The notes beneath the pieces were generated by a model that was not told the origin of the DNA, did not search any database, and was given only the letters and a program-made list of their open reading frames with translations. Shown piece by piece: positions 38,037-47,634 of a stretch of 64,000 bases of DNA (position 1 is the stretch's first letter; each line of letters opens with the position of its first letter). This DNA is from Allosphingosinicella deserti (GTDB taxonomy: Bacteria > Pseudomonadota > Alphaproteobacteria > Sphingomonadales > Sphingomonadaceae): positions 26,999 to 90,998 of the forward strand of contig NZ_PXYI01000015.1 of NCBI RefSeq assembly GCF_003012735.1, read 5' to 3'. The position numbers and the translations under genes were made by a program.

Positions 38037-40220
38037 CTAGAAGCGGGTCAACAGGCTGATCTCGACGCTCCGGGGAGCGCCGACCTGGAACTGGGTCGGC
38101 AGCATGTCGGTATAATCGACATAGAAGGCGTCGCTGAGATTGCGGCCGCGCAGCGTCAGCTCGCCGAAATCGAACCTGTAGCCGATCGCGGCATCGACCG
38201 TGGTGTAGCCGCGCGCCCGAACCGAATTGGCGGCGTCGGTGTAGAAGCGGCCGGCATGGCGCAGTCCCGCGCTGAGCGTCAGCGGCAGTCCCTCGAAATT
38301 GTAGAAGGCGAACAGATTGGCGACGGTCTCCGGGATGCGCGGCGGCGTCTTGCCCTCGCGACTGACCCCGCCTGCCTCGATCAGCTCGTCGTATCGCGCG
38401 TCGAGTCGGGTCCAGTTGGCATCGACACGCAGCTGCCGCGTCACGGCGGCCGACAGCGACAGCTCGACGCCGCGCGAGGATTGCTTGCCGCCCTGGATGC
38501 TGAGCCTGGGATCGCTGGGGTCGCGCGTGACGATATCGTCCTGGGCAATATGATAGGCGGCGAGCGTGACGTCGATCCTGTCGTTCCAGAAGCTGCTCTT
38601 GATACCCGCTTCGACGGATCGCCCGCGGGTCAGATCGAACTGGGCGTTGGCGAAGGACAGCAGCAGGAAATTGCCGACGGGCACGATTGCCTTGCTGTAC
38701 TGAGCGAAGATCTGGGTCTTGGGCAGGATGTCGTAGACGGTGCCGACCCGCCAGGAGAGCGCGCCATAGTCGCGCTTGAAGTCGGTGGCCGGCGCGATGT
38801 GGCGCGAGAAGTCGATCCAGTCATAGCGGGCACCGCCGACCAGCAGCCATTTGGGCGTGAGGTTCAGCGCATTCTCGCCGAAGATCGATGCGACCTTGAC
38901 CTGCGCACTGGAATTGGGCGGCGGCAGAGCTGCGCCGGCCCCGCCCGGAAACGTGCCGCGGGCCGGTGCGACGGGATCGACCGAGGTCGTCGTGCCGAAG
39001 TAGCGGCGGGTCGCGAACTCGAGATTGCTGAACTCGGCGCCGATCGTGAAGCGGTCGCGCAGGCCAAAGATCGACAGATCGCCAATCAGAGCGGGGCGCT
39101 CGACCAGATAGTCGATGTCGTGCGTAACGATGCCGGTGGTCCGGTCAACTAGGCCCTTCGCCGCATTGTAGCTGTACATCTCTGCGTTGATGAAATGCCG
39201 ATCCGAGTGGTAGCGGCTGAGCTCGTTGGTGAAGCTGAGGCGGTCGCTGAACTCGTAGCGGACGCGCGAGCGCAGCCACAGCGTGTCGGAATCGAGAACC
39301 GCATCGGTGACGTTGAAGTTGGTCTTGCGGAGTGCCCGATCGATGACCAGCCCGCCGGAGCCGGTCGCTGCCTTCGAGGGATCGCGCGCTACATTGGCGG
39401 GCAGCAACGGCGTGCCGAGATCGGCGGTGTTGTAGGCGTCCTCGCTGTAATCGATCGCGAGATCGACGGTCAGCCGATCGGTCGGGCGAAGCGCGAGGGC
39501 GAGGCTCGCGCCCAGGAATTCGGCATCCGTGTCATCGACGAACCCGCTGGTGCGACCGTAGCTGGCGACGCCCCGCACGGCGATCCCGTCGCTGACGGGC
39601 AGGTTGACGTCGCCTGCGAGGCGCAGCGTATCGAAGCTCCCATAGCTCGCGAGCGCAGAGACAGTCGTCTCTCCGATCCGCGGCTTCTTAGGAACGAGGT
39701 TGATCGCGCCGGCCAGCGCGCCCTCGCCATACAGTACCGACGCCGGGCCCTTGAGAATCTCGATTCGTTCGTAGAGCCAGCTGTCGCTGGCGCGTGAGAA
39801 GATGCCGGGCGTCGCCACCCGCACTCCATCGTAAAGAAGCCCTACGGAGCCGCCGCTGAAGCCGCGCATCGTTGGTGCGCCCGGGCTCGTCGCTGGTACC
39901 GACGACGTCACTCCGGGCGCCCGATTGAGCGCCTCGACGTTCGTGCGGGCGCCGAATTCGCGGATCTGCCGCTCGGAGAGGATATCTACGATCGCCGGCG
40001 TCTCGCGCGCGGTCAGTCCAAGGCGGCTGCCGGTCTCCGTCCTGACATCGAGCAGGAGCTGGCGGTCGGCGACGCCGGTGACGATAATCTCGTCAGGGGG
40101 TGCATCTTGCGCGAAGGCTGCTGCCGGGAGAGCCAAAGCGACGGTGCACGCAAAGAGTCCTCCGCTCAGTGTCGGCTGAACTATTGACCTGCTGTGCGGC
40201 CTCTCAGGCGCCGATCGCAC
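38037..40220 (-). CDS. TonB-dependent siderophore receptor, first gene of the ABC operon
   Basis: About 727 residues if started at the GTG 40220, which gives a signal peptide ending AAAFAQD. No ATG lies close to the signal, and a frame open to 40463 would add ~80 residues of unlikely sequence. The plug has EIIVTGVADRQ, NRAPGVTSSVPATSPGAPTMRGF, ERIEILKGPASVLYGEGALAGAINLVPKKP, the siderophore-receptor pattern. The barrel ends SVEISLLTRF with the terminal Phe. An ABC ATPase gene follows after 12 bp. Confidence 0.88.
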   Translation of the reverse strand: MRSAPERPHSRSIVQPTLSGGLFACTVALALPAAAFAQDAPPDEIIVTGVADRQLLLDVRTETGSRLGLTARETPAIVDILSERQIREFGARTNVEALNRAPGVTSSVPATSPGAPTMRGFSGGSVGLLYDGVRVATPGIFSRASDSWLYERIEILKGPASVLYGEGALAGAINLVPKKPRIGETTVSALASYGSFDTLRLAGDVNLPVSDGIAVRGVASYGRTSGFVDDTDAEFLGASLALALRPTDRLTVDLAIDYSEDAYNTADLGTPLLPANVARDPSKAATGSGGLVIDRALRKTNFNVTDAVLDSDTLWLRSRVRYEFSDRLSFTNELSRYHSDRHFINAEMYSYNAAKGLVDRTTGIVTHDIDYLVERPALIGDLSIFGLRDRFTIGAEFSNLEFATRRYFGTTTSVDPVAPARGTFPGGAGAALPPPNSSAQVKVASIFGENALNLTPKWLLVGGARYDWIDFSRHIAPATDFKRDYGALSWRVGTVYDILPKTQIFAQYSKAIVPVGNFLLLSFANAQFDLTRGRSVEAGIKSSFWNDRIDVTLAAYHIAQDDIVTRDPSDPRLSIQGGKQSSRGVELSLSAAVTRQLRVDANWTRLDARYDELIEAGGVSREGKTPPRIPETVANLFAFYNFEGLPLTLSAGLRHAGRFYTDAANSVRARGYTTVDAAIGYRFDFGELTLRGRNLSDAFYVDYTDMLPTQFQVGAPRSVEISLLTRF

Positions 40221-40967
40221 CTCGAGCTTCAAGCTGGGCTTGGTCGCTTGCCGCGCTTGTTGTGCAATCCGCGAGCCACGCGGGCAGGCGACGGCTTGCG
40301 AACTCTCTCGCGCTGACCTGCCACCGGCGGCAGCTCCTCTTACAAGTTCCGCTCTGCAGGAGAGAGTTGCTTGCGCGAAATGGCCATTATCGAGAACAGC
40401 TGATTGATCTGGTTGTACCTGACGCATGTGCCCTCCCGGCATCGTCACGTAACGTGATATCATCTCGTGTCAATCCTACGTAATCGATGTTATTATCCCG
40501 ACCTGAGCAATCCTCAACTATTTTCGGCAGTAAGCCAAACTGTGATAATATATTATCGTCGCTGAGTGGCGCTAATGGCAAGTCAGTCAGACACACACTC
40601 CTTGACTGTACTCAAAGCGGGGGTGTGAACGGCCGCGCATTCCCGTTTCTGCTTCATAGAGTCGGGAAGAAAGGCCTAGCGGCAGGCAACGCAGCGCAGG
40701 ACTAACTTGCACGAACGCGGTATCGTCTTGAACCGCTGGCGCCCAGCTCGTCCTATCTGCCGCCGGAGGGAAGTCGGACGGCAACCCAGAGGGAGTCGAG
40801 CTTGCCGTTGCCTGGGCCAATCAGGACCACTGGTCTGCCGAGCAGCTGGCACTGTACTTGGCCGGCAGGGGCGCGACGTCAATTCGAGATGCATTGTCCC
40901 GCGCCCGCGGATCCATAGGGAAGCCGCTGATCCGACGTCGGAAGTGCCGCGTGTCCCATTGCACCCC
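40221..40967. other. Regulatory and unassigned region between receptor and hydrolase genes
   Basis: About 750 bp, AT-richer than its surroundings at 40440-40570. On the minus strand TTGACA lies at 40473-40468, a good -35 for the receptor operon. A 14-bp palindrome sits at 40544-40557. Positions ~40775-40970 contain an open plus-strand frame (reading AVAWANQDHWSAEQLALYL and RDALSRARGSIGKP) that looks protein-like but has no start or family I know; it may be a gene remnant. Confidence 0.45.
40544..40557. promoter_or_regulatory. AT-rich palindrome GATAATATATTATC, candidate metal-regulator box
   Basis: A perfect 14-bp palindrome in a GC-rich genome, ~320 bp upstream of the siderophore receptor operon start. 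GATAAT repeats of this kind resemble Fur boxes. The distance from the likely promoter at 40468-40473 is about 70 bp, so direct repression is uncertain. Confidence 0.4.
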
Positions 40968-42020
40968 TTATCGCAATAGCGTTCCTGATATCGACCGAAC
41001 GCCGTTCCGATCGGGCGGGCGCCGGTCCCGAACGTATAGGTCAAGCCAACGGTCGAGCTCCCGGCGCTGCTCGCCAAAATGGGTGAGCAGGTCGTGCGAG
41101 CCGCCTTCGAACACCAGAAGGCGATAGGCTCGTTGGAGCCTTTGCAATTCTGCTGCCATCCGGATCGAGTCCGAGGGCGCGACGCGTGGATCGTCGCCGC
41201 CGTGGAGCAGGAGGATCGAAGTCGCCGGGGAGAGTCGCTCAGGCCAGTGAATCGGCGAAAGCCGCGCAAGTGCGCGATCCTTGTCGGCAGCGTAGTCGCG
41301 GATAACATGCGGGTAGACGTGCTCGTCGAACTCAGCGCGCCGCGGTGCATTCACGAGATCGGTCGGGCCGCCCGTGATCACGGCCGCCGCAATTCTGTTC
41401 GTCCGAGCAAGAATTCCATAGGTCACGAGGCCGCCGCGGCTGAAGCCCCACATTCCGATGCGCTTCGGGTCCGCATTGGGCAGAGAGGATGCGAGTTCGA
41501 CCAGAGCCATCACGTCGTCAACGTCGCCGCCATCCATCGACGGTGTACCCTGGCTGCCGCCTTCGCCGCGAAAGTTCGAAGCGACGACGATGTAGCCGCG
41601 CTCGGCGAGCCGGTTGAACTCGAGCAGCTCGGCAAGCACGATCCGCCCCCATTGCATCACGCCGCCATGGTTGAAGACCAGGATGGGGTGCGGTCCCTGG
41701 GACAAAGGTTCAACAATGAAGCCATTGATGCTGAGGTCACCGCTGCGATAGGCGATGCGGGAGGTCCGCGTGCGTGTGCCGGCCTTGTAGCGCTTGTAGT
41801 CCGCGTCGCTGAACAAAGCCGCGTAAGCGCTCGAGGCCGCTACGCCGCCGGGGGTGCCTCTCACGAATGACAGCCATTCGGCGCGCGACCCAAAGGGAAA
41901 GGCATAGGCTTCGCGGCTCAGCAAAGCACCTGTCGTCTCGGCTCTTGCCGGCGCCACAGCAGCGGCGAGCAGGAGCAGCGACGCAAGGATCTTTGCGCAG
42001 AACTGCCGGAGCGCGAGCAC
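40968..42020 (-). CDS. Secreted alpha/beta hydrolase, prolyl oligopeptidase-like
   Basis: About 350 residues from the GTG at 42020 (GAGG upstream). A signal peptide ends AVAPARAE; a longer frame to 42152 lacks a signal at its start. The nucleophile elbow is GFSRGG, the acid lies in LLHGGDDPRV and the His in EGGSHDLL. VFNHGGVMQWG forms the oxyanion region. This is the S9/dienelactone-hydrolase-like fold. A periplasmic esterase or peptidase acting on an imported ligand is plausible given the receptors on both sides. It is divergent from the AraC gene. Confidence 0.82.
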   Translation of the reverse strand: MLALRQFCAKILASLLLLAAAVAPARAETTGALLSREAYAFPFGSRAEWLSFVRGTPGGVAASSAYAALFSDADYKRYKAGTRTRTSRIAYRSGDLSINGFIVEPLSQGPHPILVFNHGGVMQWGRIVLAELLEFNRLAERGYIVVASNFRGEGGSQGTPSMDGGDVDDVMALVELASSLPNADPKRIGMWGFSRGGLVTYGILARTNRIAAAVITGGPTDLVNAPRRAEFDEHVYPHVIRDYAADKDRALARLSPIHWPERLSPATSILLLHGGDDPRVAPSDSIRMAAELQRLQRAYRLLVFEGGSHDLLTHFGEQRRELDRWLDLYVRDRRPPDRNGVRSISGTLLR

Positions 42021-42211
42021 GCTGCCTCGACGGGGTGCGGGTAAAGACGCAACGTTGATCCGCGAGTCAGAATGCCGCTCCCCGTCCGATCGCGATAGGT
42101 CTCGAAAGGGGCGCCAAACCGGGCTGCGCTCAAGAGGCCGAGGTCGAGGCATGTTCGGGCTTCCTCAGAGGGCGAGACGTCAGGCAATCTGTCGATGGGT
42201 TCGCCGCCAAA

Positions 42212-42229
42212 GATATGATACAGCATATC
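42212..42229. promoter_or_regulatory. Dyad GATATG-6-CATATC in the divergent hydrolase/AraC intergenic region
   Basis: Two 6-base arms in inverted orientation with a 6-base spacer lie 54 bp upstream of the AraC-type gene and about 190 bp upstream of the hydrolase start. The position suits an operator for one or both genes. Confidence 0.35.
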
Positions 42230-42283
42230 AAGCATGCACGGACATGCAACCCCGTGCCGAGCACGGCCAATTGAGGTGGAAGA

Positions 42284-43210
42284 ATGAAACAGCGAGTGGA
42301 ACAGGGCGATCGGCCGTGGAACGGTGCTGGCGCCGTCGGGCACCGGGTCGAGAGCCTCGAGCTTCGCGAAGGGGTCACTCTGGTCATGAGCGATATCGAC
42401 CCGGCCGAGGAATGCGCGTTCCACTTCATCGAGCCGACCGATGTCTTCGGGATCGGCTTCCACCTCAAGGGCGGCAGCCGGTTCGACTTGGACGGGATCG
42501 CGTTCGAGACCAGACCCCTGGAAGTGCATGCAGGCGCAGCGCCGCGGTCTTCGGCATCGTCCTTCCTTCTGCCGGCCCACGGATTCCGCACGGTGTCGCT
42601 CCGATTTACCCCTGAGGCCGCAGGCGACCTGTTCGCTCGTCATGGGCTCTCCAGCAGCGGTCTTGTGTTGATGGTTGAGGAGGCAGGCCGCACGGTGTCC
42701 GCCAAGCGGCTCGCGCCTCTCGAGGCAGCAGGGGTCGCGATGGTCGAGTCGATGTTCGCAGCGCCTTATTCAGGTGCCGGGCGAACACTCTTCCTCGAAT
42801 CTTGCGCACTTGCTCTGCTAGCGGCGCAGCTCGAGGCAGTGATGCCCGGCAATGACGGATCGGCGGGAGTGGAACGTGGATTGGTCGAGGCCCGCGCGTA
42901 CCTCGATGCAAATCTCGACGACCCCCCGAGCATCGTTCAGCTCGCGCGGATCTGCGGCATCAACGACTTCAAGCTGAAGCGCGCCTTCAAGGCGGCGTTC
43001 GGCACAACCATCTTCGGTTACGTCCGACAGCGCAGGATGGAGCGGGCCGCTGGCGACCTTCACGCAGGACAGTCAGTCGCGACGGCGGCGGCTCAGGCAG
43101 GCTACGAATGCTCCCGCTGCTTCACCGATGCATTTCGGCGGCACTTCGGCATTCTTCCCAGTGAAGTGCTGCGTGCTTCCATCAGGAAAACTCCCGCAGC
43201 CAACGGGTAA
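42284..43210 (+). CDS. AraC-family transcriptional regulator (PchR-like)
   Basis: A 308-residue regulator with AGGTGGA upstream of the ATG. The N-terminal ~200 residues form an effector-binding domain. The C-terminal part has two helix-turn-helix units: PSIVQLARICGINDFKLKRAFKAAFG and SVATAAAQAGYECSRCFTDAFRRHFG. LARICGINDFKLKRAFK closely resembles PchR/YbtA-type regulators, which bind a ferric siderophore and activate the matching receptor gene. Here the receptor gene follows 72 bp downstream on the same strand, so local activation is likely. Confidence 0.9.
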   Translation: MKQRVEQGDRPWNGAGAVGHRVESLELREGVTLVMSDIDPAEECAFHFIEPTDVFGIGFHLKGGSRFDLDGIAFETRPLEVHAGAAPRSSASSFLLPAHGFRTVSLRFTPEAAGDLFARHGLSSSGLVLMVEEAGRTVSAKRLAPLEAAGVAMVESMFAAPYSGAGRTLFLESCALALLAAQLEAVMPGNDGSAGVERGLVEARAYLDANLDDPPSIVQLARICGINDFKLKRAFKAAFGTTIFGYVRQRRMERAAGDLHAGQSVATAAAQAGYECSRCFTDAFRRHFGILPSEVLRASIRKTPAANG

Positions 43211-43282
43211 TACTCCCGCAGCCTACACACGGCCCCTGGAAGGCCGAGCTAACGGAGGGGTACGTCACGTCCCGGGGGATAT

Positions 43283-45448
43283 ATGCGCCGTTCGGTCCTG
43301 CTTGCCTCAATGATAGCGCTCCCGGTCTGGAGCAATGGCGCTCTGGCGCAGAGTGCCGAGACTACCGTGGCTTCGAAGAGCGTCGGAGCCGACGGATCGA
43401 CTGCCCCCGGCGAGATCATCGTCACCGCGCGGCTGCGTGAGGAGTCCATATTCGAGGTGCCGTTCGCCGTAACTGTGCTTGGCTCGGAGGCGCTCGCGGC
43501 GCGCAGGATCGACGATACGCAAAGCCTCTTCCGCCACGTGCCCGGTCTGTCGCTGACCAGCTTCGACGACGGCCGGTTCGCCTACTTCCAGCTACGCGGC
43601 GTCGGACCGCTGAGCCAGGCGGTGAGTCCCGACGACGGTTCGGTCGTTACGTACGTCGATGGCGTACCGCAGCCGGTTTATGCGTCTGAGTTCGCCTATG
43701 TCGACCTGGAACGGGTGGAGGTTCTCCGCGGTCCCCAGGGAACCCTCTTCGGCCGCAACAGCCAAGGCGGTGCAATCAACATCACCACCCGAAAACCCGG
43801 CGAAGCACCCGATCGCAGCGTGCGCTTGGAGGCAGGGGAGGATGATTATGGGCTGGCACAGGTCTCGATCTCCGGCCCGCTCGCCTCCGATCGGCTTTCC
43901 GGCGGCATCATGGCCCGGCTGTCCACCAGAGACGGGTTCGTGCGCAACATCGCTCCCGGAGGGGGCAAGCTCGGAGACCGCGACAATTATGCAGGACGCG
44001 CCACCTTGCTGTTCACGCCACAGGGCGGGTCCGGTGCTCGCGTCACGCTGACCGGCAGCCTCGACCGACAGATCAGCAACCCATATTATTATGTTCTCGC
44101 GGGGCAGACCCGTGATCGGGTCGAGCTTGACCCCGAGCTCCGCGTCGAGAGAACCTCCTGGGGAGTGAGCCTCAAGGCAGAGGTACCGCTCCCGTTCGGT
44201 GAGCTGACTTCGATCACGGCTCTGAACGGCTTCCACAACAACCAGGTTACCGACGATACCGACGGCCTGATCTACGGCCCTCTGTTCGGCGCGCCGCCTG
44301 CCGCGTTTCTACCGCGGACCGAGTGGTCCGACTGGGTCGAGGACGAGAACCGCTTCTACCAGGAAGTGCGATTGAGCAGCGCGGATCGGGCGTCTCTCGC
44401 GTGGACGATAGGGGCGGCATACTTCCACAGCGATTTCAGAACCGATCTCGCCAATGTCTCGAGCTTCTCGCCCTATCTGAACGGGCGCCGGCAGGACCGT
44501 CAGACAATCGACAGCTATGCAGGCTTCGGCGAAGTCACCGCGCCGATCGCCTCCAGGCTCAAGCTGACGCTCGGTGGCCGCTTCACCCGAGACCAGAAGC
44601 GCCTGGAGGCCTCGTTCACCGGAAACGGATTTCCGGGCACTGTTACGGCGTTCAGCGAGCGCCAGCAGCGGCGCTTCGACCTGTGGACAGGCCGCGCGGC
44701 CCTGACGTTTGCGGCAAGCGAAGCCGTCAATATCTATGCGACCGCCGGGCGCGGGGCGAAAAGCGGCGGTTTCCCGCGCTTCTGGCAGGATGCGGCGGTC
44801 GGCAGTTCGAGCCGAAGCTACCGGGCGTCGACCTCGTGGACCTATGAGGCGGGGCTGAAGGCACGCGCCTGGGATGGCCGCGCCAATTTTGACATAGCCG
44901 GCTTCTACAACGACGTGTCCGACGAGCAGCTATTCGTCCTCGACTTCGCGACCTTCCAGTTCCAGCCCGCAAATATCGACACGCGCAGCTACGGGATCGA
45001 AGCCAACGGCCATGCGCAACTCGGCGCCGGGTTTACCATCACCGGCGGCGCTTCCTGGACCCATGGACGCATCCGCGAAGCGGATGCGGTGTCGGGCGCC
45101 GCGTTCGGCAATCGCATTCCGAACGTCGCCGACTTCTCAACGGCCCTGTCGGTCGACTGGCTTGGAACCGAACGGGCCCTGATCGGCGGGCAGCCGGTCC
45201 TGTCGATCGCCCACCAATATGCCGGCCGCCGCGCCGCCGACGTTGCCAACAGTTTCGACCTGCCAGCGTATCACAATGTCGATGCCCGCGCGGGGCTGCG
45301 GTTCGGAGCCATCGAGGTCTATGTCTTCGCCCGCAACCTCCTCGACGCCCGCCAGGTGCTGAACGGCGTCCTGTACGGCGTGGGCGTGGAGGGAGAGGCG
45401 GTTGCGCGGCCGCGCAGTGCCGGGCTCGGTCTTGCGGCGCGCTTCTGA
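43283..45448 (+). CDS. TonB-dependent receptor of the AraC/receptor/methyltransferase triad
   Basis: A 721-residue protein with GGGGGAT upstream and a signal peptide ending NGALAQS. The plug shows [65 protein letters not shown], typical of receptors for siderophores or small substrates. The barrel ends [10 protein letters not shown] with the terminal Phe. The stop overlaps the methyltransferase start by 1 bp (TGATG), so the two proteins are made together. Confidence 0.92.
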   Translation: MRRSVLLASMIALPVWSNGALAQSAETTVASKSVGADGSTAPGEIIVTARLREESIFEVPFAVTVLGSEALAARRIDDTQSLFRHVPGLSLTSFDDGRFAYFQLRGVGPLSQAVSPDDGSVVTYVDGVPQPVYASEFAYVDLERVEVLRGPQGTLFGRNSQGGAINITTRKPGEAPDRSVRLEAGEDDYGLAQVSISGPLASDRLSGGIMARLSTRDGFVRNIAPGGGKLGDRDNYAGRATLLFTPQGGSGARVTLTGSLDRQISNPYYYVLAGQTRDRVELDPELRVERTSWGVSLKAEVPLPFGELTSITALNGFHNNQVTDDTDGLIYGPLFGAPPAAFLPRTEWSDWVEDENRFYQEVRLSSADRASLAWTIGAAYFHSDFRTDLANVSSFSPYLNGRRQDRQTIDSYAGFGEVTAPIASRLKLTLGGRFTRDQKRLEASFTGNGFPGTVTAFSERQQRRFDLWTGRAALTFAASEAVNIYATAGRGAKSGGFPRFWQDAAVGSSSRSYRASTSWTYEAGLKARAWDGRANFDIAGFYNDVSDEQLFVLDFATFQFQPANIDTRSYGIEANGHAQLGAGFTITGGASWTHGRIREADAVSGAAFGNRIPNVADFSTALSVDWLGTERALIGGQPVLSIAHQYAGRRAADVANSFDLPAYHNVDARAGLRFGAIEVYVFARNLLDARQVLNGVLYGVGVEGEAVARPRSAGLGLAARF

Positions 45449-46164
45449 TGTCGGGCTACGCGGTCACTGCACAATTTTATGATCCGTTCGCGGCTGCGAC
45501 GCACGGCGCTGTCGACGGGCGTATCGCCGCCGCGCTGGGCGGGTTCGACACCGGCGCCGGACCGATCGTCGACATAGGTGCAGGCACGGGCCTCTCCACG
45601 TCGTTGATCGCATCCATCCTTCCCGACGCCGAAATCGTGGCGATCGAGCCGGACGCCTCAATGCGCGCCGCGCTGATGACCCGCATCTGGGCCTGTCCGG
45701 ATCTGCGCGGGCGCGTGACCATCATGCCCTTCCATATCCTCGAAGCGCCTTTGCCTGACACGATCTCAGGCGCCGTGCTCAGCGCCTCGTTGGTCCATTT
45801 GGGCCCGCGGGAGCGGGCGCGCCTGTGGTCATTGCTTGGAGAGCGGCTGACGAGAAACGGCCGGATCATCGTCGAAGTCCAATGCCCGCAGGCGGAGGAT
45901 CTTGCCGAGTTCTCCATGCCGAGCGTTGAGGTCGGCCGCATGACCTATTCGGCAAGCGCCGCTGCGCAGCGGATCGGCAGCGACCGACAGCGATGGCGGA
46001 TGACCTATCGCGCCTACCTGGGTAGCGATGAGGTCGCACGCGAGACGGCGACCTATGACTGCTGGACGATCTCCGCAGACCGCATCCTCGAGGAGGCCGC
46101 CTGCGCCGGCTTGGCCGGTCGTGCGGCCGACGATCTGGTGGTCCTTGGACCCGGCAACAGCTGA
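45448..46164 (+). CDS. Class I SAM-dependent methyltransferase
   Basis: A 238-residue cytoplasmic enzyme. Motif I VDIGAGTGLS is at residues 41-50, the acidic SAM-binding residue in AIEPDASM near 66, and a motif with GAVLSASLVHLGPRER after ~110. The substrate cannot be read from the sequence. The 1-bp overlap with the receptor gene and the AraC gene upstream suggest that it modifies the ligand imported by the receptor, which is inference. Confidence 0.85.
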   Translation: MSGYAVTAQFYDPFAAATHGAVDGRIAAALGGFDTGAGPIVDIGAGTGLSTSLIASILPDAEIVAIEPDASMRAALMTRIWACPDLRGRVTIMPFHILEAPLPDTISGAVLSASLVHLGPRERARLWSLLGERLTRNGRIIVEVQCPQAEDLAEFSMPSVEVGRMTYSASAAAQRIGSDRQRWRMTYRAYLGSDEVARETATYDCWTISADRILEEAACAGLAGRAADDLVVLGPGNS

Positions 46165-46253
46165 GGGACGCTCACGACTATCTACCCGAGCTTATAGTCG
46201 GAAGTGCTTCCTGATCGAGCCTGTCACCCGGATCCGGTTTTGCCGATCCGTCG

Positions 46254-46323
46254 ATATCGGCAGGTGCCGATATGTTAAGATCGGTCGCAAGCACGGCGGC
46301 CTCGATATCGGTAATGCCGATAT
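46254..46323. repeat. Two tandem dyads ATATCGG-(5/6)-CCGATAT, 51 bp apart
   Basis: The first dyad is at 46254-46273 (spacer 6), the second at 46305-46323 (spacer 5). The flanks are also similar, so a unit of 51 bp appears duplicated. The site lies between the convergent ends of the methyltransferase and permease genes, where no promoter is expected. No T-run follows, so a terminator is unlikely. It could be a protein-binding site or a small repeat element. Confidence 0.6.
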
Positions 46324-46374
46324 TGAACGCTTGCGCGCCCGCGACCCACCAGAACAATTGCGGCCGTCGTTGTT

Positions 46375-47634
46375 TCACCGCCTGGTGTCGGCGAACTCCG
46401 GCGCCTTGGCGAAATCCGATCGTCCGAACGGCCGGTCGGTGAAAAGGTAGCCGTAGTAGAAATTGCGAAGCCTTGCATGGAAGGCGCGGACGCGGTCCTG
46501 GTAGGCGAGCTGGGCTTCCAGGTCGGTCTCGGCCAAGCGCGTCATCAATGCCTGGACGCCGACCGAAGGAAGCGCCCAGCCGAGCCTTTCCGCAAGCAAG
46601 GTTCGGCGCTCCAGGCCCGCGCGATACGCTGCCACCCGCCCGATGACGCTCTCATCGCCGACCTGGTGGAATGCGAAATACCATTTGTAATGGAATTCCT
46701 GGGTGAGCGGTGGCGACTTCGCCCATTGCGGGTGGCTGGCGTAGAAGCGGCGCATCGTCTCGTCCCGCGGGACTTCCCAGGCGCCGTTGACCATCTCGCG
46801 CTGAGCCAGGGCAATCTCGGCACCTTCGTTGACCGGGACAGCCCGATTGATGACGACGTTCGCCAAGGTCGGAAGCACCAGCACCAGGACGATCCAGCAG
46901 GCGGCAAGGACCGCCGCATTTGCGGCCGAACTCCAGCGCAGACGCGCCACCAGCCGCGCCAGGATCGTCCAGAACAGGAGATAACCGGCAGTGATGCCGA
47001 GGACTGCCGCGATCGTGCCGACCGGTACCGCCGAGAGAGCGGCGGCGATGGTGAAAGGAAGGGCGAGCGCGACGAACAATAAGCCAAACCGCAGGGTAGT
47101 GCGGCGGCGCCACAGCCGTCTTCCTCCGTCCGGCAGTGCCTCGAGGGTGCGCAGCCGACCCGCCTCGCGCTCCGAGGAGGTCAAGTCATGAAAGAGGGTG
47201 AGCGTGAACAGGGGCGCCAGAAAGACCAGAACGAAGGCGAAGTCGAACCGGCCGGCCAGCGCCAGCTCCGGGTTGAACACGTCTCCCTCGTAGATCTGCG
47301 CTTCCAGACCGAGTGCCCGAACTCGTAAGATGTAAGGCGAAACGTCGCGCATCCCGAGCGCAGCAAAGGCGAGCGGGGAGGGGTCGTCCCAGGTTGGATG
47401 AAAGGAGTAATATGCGGCGCTTCCGGCGTCCCGACTGCGCTCCACATAATCTGCCACCGCAGCGATATCTTCAGCCTGCGCGGCCGGGATCGCCGCAATG
47501 CGTGTTTTCTGGCGACCGACGTCGGCCATGCCTGCCGCCAGAGCAGCGACGGTGAGGATGGCGAGCAGCCCCAAAGCGACCATTGCAAGCCGCGCCCGAA
47601 GCAGCAGGCGCAGTTCAAATTTCCACAAGCGCAT
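46375..47634 (-). CDS. ABC-2/DUF3526-type permease subunit B, second system
   Basis: A 419-residue membrane protein starting at 47634. The first helix is at ~18-38 (LAMVALGLLAILTVAALAAG). A periplasmic loop with LAFAALGMRDVSPYILRVRALG follows, then helices from FAFVLVFLAPLFTLTLFHDLTSSEREAGRLRT. SSEREAGRLRT is the ATPase-contact motif. It matches permease B of the first ABC operon in layout but is shorter. The start overlaps the preceding permease stop by 1 bp. Confidence 0.85.
   Translation of the reverse strand: MRLWKFELRLLLRARLAMVALGLLAILTVAALAAGMADVGRQKTRIAAIPAAQAEDIAAVADYVERSRDAGSAAYYSFHPTWDDPSPLAFAALGMRDVSPYILRVRALGLEAQIYEGDVFNPELALAGRFDFAFVLVFLAPLFTLTLFHDLTSSEREAGRLRTLEALPDGGRRLWRRRTTLRFGLLFVALALPFTIAAALSAVPVGTIAAVLGITAGYLLFWTILARLVARLRWSSAANAAVLAACWIVLVLVLPTLANVVINRAVPVNEGAEIALAQREMVNGAWEVPRDETMRRFYASHPQWAKSPPLTQEFHYKWYFAFHQVGDESVIGRVAAYRAGLERRTLLAERLGWALPSVGVQALMTRLAETDLEAQLAYQDRVRAFHARLRNFYYGYLFTDRPFGRSDFAKAPEFADTRR

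Noticed and set aside
40968..42152. Considered as a lasso peptide isopeptidase
   Set aside because: At ~350 residues it is about half the size of that enzyme and lacks the N-terminal beta-propeller; kept as a general prolyl-oligopeptidase-like hydrolase.
46178..46378. Minus-strand frame that translates the ATATCGG dyads into a repeated Asp-Ile-x-Ala pattern
   Set aside because: The repeat in the protein simply follows the DNA dyads, and no ribosome-binding site is present; treated as a DNA repeat.
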